Below are positions 5,683-8,802 of a stretch of 8,802 nt of DNA, one piece after another (position 1 is the stretch's first letter; every line of letters begins with the position of its first letter). The notes beneath the pieces were generated by a model. That model was given only the letters and a program-made list of their open reading frames with translations. It had not been told where the DNA came from and did no database searches. The stretch comes from Candidatus Parcubacteria bacterium (lineage in GTDB: Bacteria; Patescibacteriota; Minisyncoccia; Phycocordibacterales; Zambryskibacteraceae). The stretch is taken from assembly GCA_019661845.1 (NCBI GenBank), contig JAIFWL010000010.1, positions 1-8,802 on the forward strand, in the 5' to 3' direction. The translations under genes and the position numbers were made by a program.

Positions 5683-7464
5683 ATGAATAATATTAGAAAC
5701 TTTAGCATTATCGCTCATATTGACCACGGTAAGTCGACTCTAGCCGACAGGATGCTTGAACTTACCGGCACTATAGAGAAGCGCGATATGCGTGACCAAG
5801 TTCTAGACTCTATGGACTTAGAGCGTGAGCGCGGCATTACTATTAAGATGCAGCCAGTACGAATGTACTGGGGAGAATACATTTTAAATTTAATTGATAC
5901 TCCCGGGCACATCGACTTCTCTTACGAGGTTTCTCGAGCTCTAGGTGCTGTGGAGGGCTCGCTTCTATTGGTAGACGCTACTCAAGGAGTGCAAGCGCAA
6001 ACACTTACCACTCTCGGCATGGCTAAGAGCTCAGGTCTTAAGATCATTCCAGTTATTTCTAAAATTGATTCACCCCTTGCTCGAGTAGAAGATATAAAAG
6101 AGGAAATCGTGGAACTCTTGGATGTTGATCCAGAAGAAATACTGCTCGTCTCTGGTAGAACCGGCGAAGGGGTAAAAGAATTATTGGATGAAGTTGTAAA
6201 GCAAATCCCTCCACCTCTTGAGGCCAATAATCAAAATCCTTTTAGGTCATTAATCTTTGACTTCAAATACTCTAGTCATAAAGGTGTAATAGTCTTCCTA
6301 CGTGTATTCTCAGGTGAGGTGAAGAAGGGAGACAAACTTAAGTTTAAAGTTGCTAATAAAGAATTCACCGCTCTTGAAGTGGGAGTATTTACACCCAAGG
6401 AGACTTCAGCAGACTCTCTGCGCTCTGGTGAGATCGGCTACATTGTGACAGGCATTAAGGAGCCGGGTATTGCATCTGTGGGAGACACGGTGGCCTCGAG
6501 CGCTGATATAGGGGAAGCCTTGCCAGGATACGATGTGGCAAGGCCTGTAGTGTGGGCGAGCGTTTACCCTGAGAATCAGGATCACTTTATCACTCTGAAA
6601 CAAGCACTCTTCCGCTTGAAGCTCTCTGACTCAGCCTTCTCCTTCGAAGAAGAGAGTTCTGGAGTCTTGGGAAGAGGATTCCGTTGTGGCTTCCTTGGAA
6701 TGCTTCACTTAGAGATTATTACTGAGAGGCTGAGGCGCGAATTTAATTTGCCACTAGTTATCACCCTACCAAGTATTACTTATAGGATTAAATATAAGAA
6801 TGGTAAGGAAGAGATCATTTATACTCCATCATTCTTCCCCGAAGATCACTTGGTAGCGGAAGTTTATGAGCCATGGGTCAATGCCACTATCATTATCCCA
6901 CCTGAGTACATGTCGCCAGTTATCCAACTACTTTATGAGTTTGAAGCGGAGTTAGGTGAGACAGAGAGCTTCGGTGGGCACTTGTCACGCACTTCGCTTA
7001 AATTCCAGATGCCTTTGCGCGAGATGATGAGAGGATTCTTCGACAGGCTTAAGTCTGCCACTTCTGGCTTCGGCTCTATTTCATATAGCTTGGCAGGGGA
7101 AAGGCAGGCAGATGTGACGAGGCTCGATATCCTTGTGGCTGATGAGGTGGTACTAGCCTTCGCTAAAGTAATTTCTAAACGCCAAGCAGAAACTGAGGCA
7201 GAGGAGTCAGTGGAGAAGCTTTTTAAAATATTGCCGAGACAAATGTTTACCACCAAGATTCAAGCTCGAGCACTCGGCAGGATCATTTCCTCAAGAACTC
7301 TCTCTGGTATGAAGAAGGATGTTACCCAACACATGTATGGCGGCGACATTACTCGTAAGATGAAGCTAAGGGAGAAGCAGAAGAAAGGTAAGAAGAAGAT
7401 GAAGGAGCGCGGCAAGGTAAACATCCCTCAAGAGGTCTTCTTAAAGATGATTAAGAGGGATTAG
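5683..7464 (+). CDS. lepA: Elongation factor 4 (LepA), ribosome-associated GTPase
   Basis: 593 residues, full length for the family. LepA binds ribosomes and affects initiation and elongation under stress. G1 is AHIDHGKST (11-19); G2 lies in ERERGITIK (47-55); G3 is DTPGH (72-76). G4 reads SKID (126-129) instead of the usual NKID, and G5 reads SGRTG (157-161) instead of the common SAKTG. Domain II spans about 185-280. Domain III contains GRGFRCGFLGMLHLEII (330-346), the LepA form of the EF-G-like block. The LepA-specific C-terminal domain is complete, with KKDVTQHMYGGDITRKMKLR (544-563) and the basic EKQKKGKKKMKERGKVNIPQ (564-583). The start fits the family (M then IRNFSIIAHIDHGKST). It follows murJ by 17 nt; AAGG at 5678-5681 is too close to the ATG for a normal Shine-Dalgarno. 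No terminator is evident after the TAG. Confidence 0.97.
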   Translation: MNNIRNFSIIAHIDHGKSTLADRMLELTGTIEKRDMRDQVLDSMDLERERGITIKMQPVRMYWGEYILNLIDTPGHIDFSYEVSRALGAVEGSLLLVDATQGVQAQTLTTLGMAKSSGLKIIPVISKIDSPLARVEDIKEEIVELLDVDPEEILLVSGRTGEGVKELLDEVVKQIPPPLEANNQNPFRSLIFDFKYSSHKGVIVFLRVFSGEVKKGDKLKFKVANKEFTALEVGVFTPKETSADSLRSGEIGYIVTGIKEPGIASVGDTVASSADIGEALPGYDVARPVVWASVYPENQDHFITLKQALFRLKLSDSAFSFEEESSGVLGRGFRCGFLGMLHLEIITERLRREFNLPLVITLPSITYRIKYKNGKEEIIYTPSFFPEDHLVAEVYEPWVNATIIIPPEYMSPVIQLLYEFEAELGETESFGGHLSRTSLKFQMPLREMMRGFFDRLKSATSGFGSISYSLAGERQADVTRLDILVADEVVLAFAKVISKRQAETEAEESVEKLFKILPRQMFTTKIQARALGRIISSRTLSGMKKDVTQHMYGGDITRKMKLREKQKKGKKKMKERGKVNIPQEVFLKMIKRD

Positions 7465-7488
7465 GTGGCGGAGCCTCTTAAAAGACTA

Positions 7489-7599
7489 TTATCTCCTGAA
7501 GATCGGTGTGTATAGAAGAATCATACTTACGATAATAAGTATGCAGAGGATCATCCAGATGGTCTGTACCTTCTTCTTGTGTCTGCGGTCAAATAACAT
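7489..7599 (-). CDS. 36-residue single-pass membrane protein, unknown function
   Basis: Too short for usual callers. The minus strand reads ATG at 7599-7597 to TAA at 7491-7489. Its start is basic and cytosolic (MLFDRRHKKKVQ), followed by one hydrophobic span of about 17 residues (14-30, WMILCILIIVSMILLY), then TPIFRR. The positive-inside rule gives an N-in topology. The pattern of short basic head, single helix and Tyr-Thr-Pro end resembles small proteins I recall from Parcubacteria, but I cannot name a family. An in-frame ATG at 7608 would add three residues; 7599 is preferred because TATCAT (7612-7607) lies 7 nt upstream of it, the spacing seen at other genes here. It is convergent with lepA (24 nt between stops) and divergent from the FtsB-like gene (26 nt between start codons). 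A membrane role linked to division or secretion is only a guess from position. Confidence 0.7.
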   Translation of the reverse strand: MLFDRRHKKKVQTIWMILCILIIVSMILLYTPIFRR

Positions 7600-7625
7600 A
7601 AGAATCATGATAGCATATTCTTTAA
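7600..7625. promoter_or_regulatory. 26-bp divergent promoter gap
   Basis: This gap separates the start codons of the small minus-strand gene and the FtsB-like gene. On the minus strand TATCAT (7612-7607, one mismatch) lies 7 nt before ATG 7599. On the plus strand only weak boxes are seen: TAGCAT (7611-7616), 9 nt before ATG 7626, or CATATT (7614-7619). The two -10 regions overlap or abut, so the promoters would exclude each other. An in-frame TAA at 7623-7625 fixes the plus-strand start. Confidence 0.4.
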
Positions 7626-8012
7626 ATGCTTGAATTTAGGCAAAAACAGCGTATTAAGGGCCTCGCTTACTCTATACCCTCGCTCATAATCCTATTGCTT
7701 ATAGCCTTGTTTCTAGTGAAGGGAGCTTGGGGGATCTTCAACAAAGAGCGCGAGAGTGGGAAGGTAGTAAGGGATCTTGAGGCCAAGGCAGAGGCTTTAA
7801 ACAGTAGGGAAAGCGAGCTTAAGGAAGGGATAGCATCTCTACAGACCCAAGAAGGCATTTTCCAAGAAATTAAGGAGAAGTTCAGTGTGACTCAAGAGGG
7901 AGAGCATGTAGCCATTATCGTAGATGAGCGCAGCAAGAAGGCCTCAAGTACTATTCCAAAGCAGAGCTGGTTAGCAGGCCTTTGGCAAGAGGTTCTAAAC
8001 TTGTGGCCGTAA
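7626..8012 (+). CDS. FtsB/DivIC-family septum formation initiator-like protein
   Basis: 128 residues. Layout fits FtsB/DivIC, bitopic proteins of the divisome that link FtsQ/DivIB, FtsL and septal wall synthesis. A short basic cytosolic head (1-14, EFRQKQRIKG) precedes one membrane helix (about 16-35). Residues 39-85 form a probable coiled coil (VVRDLEAKAEALNSRESELK, then EGIASLQTQEGIFQEIKEKF). Then comes VTQEGEHVAIIVDE (88-101), the conserved block that in this family follows the coiled coil (E-K-F-x-V/x-x-x-G-E). The Ser/Lys tail ends with a Trp-rich amphipathic segment, SWLAGLWQEVLNLWP (114-128), that might lie on the membrane. The start is fixed by an in-frame TAA immediately before the ATG; no Shine-Dalgarno is present. 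The next gene's promoter overlaps its 3' end. FtsL is a less likely alternative. Confidence 0.82.
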   Translation: MLEFRQKQRIKGLAYSIPSLIILLLIALFLVKGAWGIFNKERESGKVVRDLEAKAEALNSRESELKEGIASLQTQEGIFQEIKEKFSVTQEGEHVAIIVDERSKKASSTIPKQSWLAGLWQEVLNLWP

Positions 8013-8030
8013 GTACGAGTAAGTTATAAT
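8001..8030 (+). promoter_or_regulatory. Glutaredoxin promoter, predicted leaderless
   Basis: Exact TATAAT at 8025-8030 lies 9 nt before ATG 8040; a partial -35, TTGTGG at 8001-8006, lies inside the end of the FtsB-like gene (18-nt spacer). An in-frame TAA at 8010-8012 and the absence of another start codon force the ATG. GTAAGT occurs twice, at 8009-8014 and 8019-8024, one helical turn apart and touching the -10 box, a possible factor site. Confidence 0.6.
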
Positions 8031-8039
8031 GCTTCCACT

Positions 8040-8282
8040 ATGAAAAAAGTAGAAATATATTCGACCCCAAGTTGCCACTTCTGCCATATGGCCAAGGAAT
8101 TCTTTACTGCTAAAGGTGTGGAATACACCGACTACAATGTCGCCTCAGATACCACTAAGCGCACAGAAATGCTTGAGAAGAGTGGTCAGCTAGGCGTACC
8201 AGTCATCATTATCGACAACAAGGATGTGGTTATAGGCTTCAACCAGAAGGCACTGACTAGTATCTTAGAAATTCCAGCGTAA
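8040..8282 (+). CDS. Glutaredoxin-like thiol-disulfide oxidoreductase
   Basis: 80 residues, the usual size of a minimal glutaredoxin/NrdH protein. It reduces disulfides or glutathionylated cysteines in the cytosol through a CxxC pair. The active site is C12-H-F-C15 in STPSCHFCHMAK (8-19). The cis-proline motif GVPVIII (52-58, Pro54) and the late GFNQKAL block (67-73) fit the YruB/NrdH-type branch, whose members may take electrons from thioredoxin reductase instead of glutathione. There is no signal peptide or membrane segment. The middle residues of the active site, HF, differ from the CPYC of classic glutaredoxins, so redox potential and partner are uncertain. It has its own promoter, so it need not be co-transcribed with the FtsB-like gene, and ends facing tRNA-Arg, with a shared hairpin between them. 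Confidence 0.93.
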   Translation: MKKVEIYSTPSCHFCHMAKEFFTAKGVEYTDYNVASDTTKRTEMLEKSGQLGVPVIIIDNKDVVIGFNQKALTSILEIPA

Positions 8283-8296
8283 ATTTGGTCACACAT

Positions 8297-8314
8297 AATT
8301 TCTTGCTAGAAATT
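8297..8314. repeat. AT-rich inverted repeat after glutaredoxin
   Basis: Arms AATTTCT (8297-8303) and AGAAATT (8308-8314) pair perfectly around TGCT. It lies 14 nt after the glutaredoxin stop and directly before a GC-rich stretch. It may be a weak 3'-end hairpin of the glutaredoxin mRNA; no T run follows it. Confidence 0.5.
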
Positions 8315-8315
8315 T

Positions 8316-8349
8316 GCGCGACCCCCGCTCGGCCCGTCGGCCTGCGCGT
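8316..8349. other. GC-rich island with nested short palindromes
   Basis: About 34 bases are strongly GC-rich and contrast with the AT-rich flanks. GGCC at 8331-8334 and 8339-8342 can pair around CGTC, and GCGC occurs near both ends (8316-8319 and 8344-8347). No reading frame or RNA family is recognised. It sits between the AT-rich hairpin and the shared terminator of two convergent genes. Confidence 0.5.
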
Positions 8350-8374
8350 CACAAAAACGCCCCACGTTTTTGTG
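8350..8374. terminator. Bidirectional terminator-like hairpin shared by glutaredoxin and tRNA-Arg
   Basis: A perfect 10-bp stem joins CACAAAAACG (8350-8359) with CGTTTTTGTG (8365-8374) around a 5-nt loop. Each strand carries an A run and then a T run, so it could end transcription from both sides. On the minus strand its first two bases are the last paired base (C72) and the discriminator (A73) of tRNA-Arg. Its style matches the rnpB hairpin. Confidence 0.8.
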
Positions 8375-8444
8375 CCACCGGTAGGAATCGAACCTACATT
8401 TAGGGTTTAGGAAACCCTCGTCCTATCCATTGAACGACAGCGGC
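8373..8444 (-). tRNA. tRNA-Arg (anticodon CCU)
   Basis: 72 nt on the minus strand. The acceptor pairs GCCGCTG (8444-8438) with CGGTGGC (8380-8374), with two G-U pairs. D stem GTTC/GGAC, anticodon stem AGGGT/ACCCT, loop TTCCTAA with CCT at positions 34-36, four-base variable loop, and T arm GTAGG/CCTAC with loop TTCGATT. It reads AGG arginine codons. A73 is the discriminator. No CCA is encoded: after A73 comes CAAAAACG of the terminator, so a CCA-adding enzyme is required. It is divergent from the 8496 gene. Confidence 0.96.
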
Positions 8445-8460
8445 AATCTCTATCTAATCC

Positions 8461-8488
8461 TTGAAAATATAGCAATTTTCGCTATAAT
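8461..8488 (+). promoter_or_regulatory. Promoter of the 8496 gene, predicted leaderless
   Basis: TTGAAA (8461-8466, one mismatch to consensus... TTGACA), a 16-nt spacer and exact TATAAT (8483-8488) make the best two-box promoter in the window. ATG 8496 lies 7 nt after the -10, so the transcript should start at or next to the ATG. An inverted repeat, TATAGC (8468-8473) and GCTATA (8481-8486), lies between the opposed -10 boxes. Confidence 0.75.
8466..8471 (-). promoter_or_regulatory. Candidate -10 box of tRNA-Arg
   Basis: TATATT on the minus strand (one mismatch to TATAAT) would start transcription near 8459, giving a leader of about 15 nt for RNase P to remove. The -35 is weak (TGGCAA, 8494-8489). 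The box overlaps the -35 of the plus-strand promoter that drives the 8496 gene. Confidence 0.45.
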
Positions 8489-8495
8489 TTGCCAT

Positions 8496-8723
8496 ATGAA
8501 TCCGGAAGAAAGGCACCTCTTAGAACGCTCTCTCAAGCTCGCTGAAGAGAACAATCATATATTGAAGAGGATAGATGCTAGGGCTAGGAGAGCGGCCATT
8601 TACGGATTCGTGAAGCTCGCTCTCCTTGTACTCCCGTTTGTGATAGGCTACTTCCTGCTGGAGCCTTATTTGGGCCAGGTTGGGTCCAGCTACGACCAGT
8701 TCAAAGACCTTTTAGCTCCTTAA
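8496..8723 (+). CDS. 75-residue single-pass membrane protein, unknown function
   Basis: The start is placed at ATG 8496 (MNPEERHLL) and not at the in-frame ATG 8430, because 8430 lies inside tRNA-Arg and upstream of the strong promoter at 8461-8488; no other start codon lies between them. Residues 4-30 form a charged amphipathic helix, ERHLLERSLKLAEENNHILK, with heptad-like leucines. R26, R29, R31 and R32 make a basic patch before the membrane helix (about 35-56, IYGFVKLALLVLPFVIGYFL). The last 19 residues would lie outside. I recall similar small MNPEE-type membrane proteins from CPR genomes but cannot name a function. tRNA-Phe begins 10 nt after the stop, with no clear promoter of its own, so the two may share a transcript. 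Confidence 0.8.
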   Translation: MNPEERHLLERSLKLAEENNHILKRIDARARRAAIYGFVKLALLVLPFVIGYFLLEPYLGQVGSSYDQFKDLLAP

Positions 8724-8733
8724 TGCCAAATTT

Positions 8734-8802
8734 GCCGAGATAGCTCAGTTGGTAGAGCGCTTCCCTGAAGAGGAAGATGTCGCCAGTTCGACTCTGGCTC
8801 TC
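8734..8802 (+). tRNA. tRNA-Phe (anticodon GAA), 3' end cut by window edge
   Basis: Acceptor 5' strand GCCGAGA, D arm GCTC/GAGC, anticodon stem CTTCC/GGAAG with loop CTGAAGA (GAA at 34-36), variable loop ATGTC, and T arm GCCAG/CTGGC with loop TTCGACT. The window ends after TCTC, the first four bases of the 3' acceptor strand, so three paired bases and the discriminator are missing. Whether CCA is encoded cannot be seen. Confidence 0.95.

Noticed and set aside
5715..7256. Several minus-strand ORFs across lepA
   Set aside because: All are antisense to a full-length, family-conserved LepA and have Ser-rich, featureless translations.
7667..7858. Minus-strand ORF across the FtsB-like gene
   Set aside because: Antisense shadow of a gene whose membrane helix, coiled coil and conserved block are clear.
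8430..8495. Longer N-terminus for the last membrane protein, starting at ATG 8430
   Set aside because: This start is inside the minus-strand tRNA-Arg and upstream of the TTGAAA/TATAAT promoter; the mRNA from that promoter begins at about 8496.
1..8802. CRISPR array, insertion sequence, prophage or integrase attachment site
   Set aside because: No regularly spaced repeats, transposase or integrase motifs, or duplicated tRNA 3' ends were seen; both tRNAs look intact apart from the window-edge cut.

Overview
The window looks like a piece of a Candidate Phyla Radiation (Patescibacteria, probably Parcubacteria-type) chromosome. This is inference from the gene set: a Gly-rich surface protein ending in a peptidoglycan-binding domain, a short RNase P RNA, a Wzy-like membrane protein fused to TPR repeats beside MurJ and LepA, an FtsB/DivIC-like protein, very short membrane proteins, a tRNA without encoded CCA, and no clear Shine-Dalgarno sequences. 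Nothing in the window is a mobile element, phage region or CRISPR array. It reads as core chromosome.

Layout. Positions 3-518: 3' end of a surface protein (poly-Gly linker, spacer, peptidoglycan-binding domain). 553-1389: membrane-anchored, probably exported protein of unknown function with a charged helix and Pro/Thr-rich tail. 1427-1737: rnpB, whose promoter lies in an 11-bp perfect palindrome and which ends at a strong hairpin. 1809-7464: a tight plus-strand group of Wzy/TPR protein, MurJ lipid flippase and LepA (EF4), separated by 2 and 17 nt. 7489-7599 (minus): a 36-residue membrane protein, too short for usual gene callers. 7626-8012: FtsB/DivIC-like division protein. 8040-8282: glutaredoxin. 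8350-8374: a symmetrical hairpin shared by glutaredoxin and the convergent tRNA-Arg(CCU) at 8373-8444. 8496-8723: a 75-residue single-pass membrane protein. 8734-8802: tRNA-Phe(GAA), cut by the window edge.

How the genes fit together. The main group joins cell-envelope assembly (a polymerase/ligase-like protein plus a MOP-superfamily flippase, which may share a lipid-linked substrate) to a translation GTPase. The FtsB-like protein adds cell division. rnpB and the tRNAs form the RNA-processing part: the RNase P RNA appears to lack the usual GGU CCA-contact motif, and the one complete tRNA here has no encoded CCA, which agrees.

The most striking non-coding signal is promoter geometry. Exact TATAAT boxes lie only 7-9 nt upstream of the ATG in three genes (553, 8040, 8496), and a one-mismatch box does so in a fourth (7599, minus). 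This predicts leaderless mRNAs. No wholly new enzymatic system is evident; the regulatory architecture and the small membrane proteins are the best leads.
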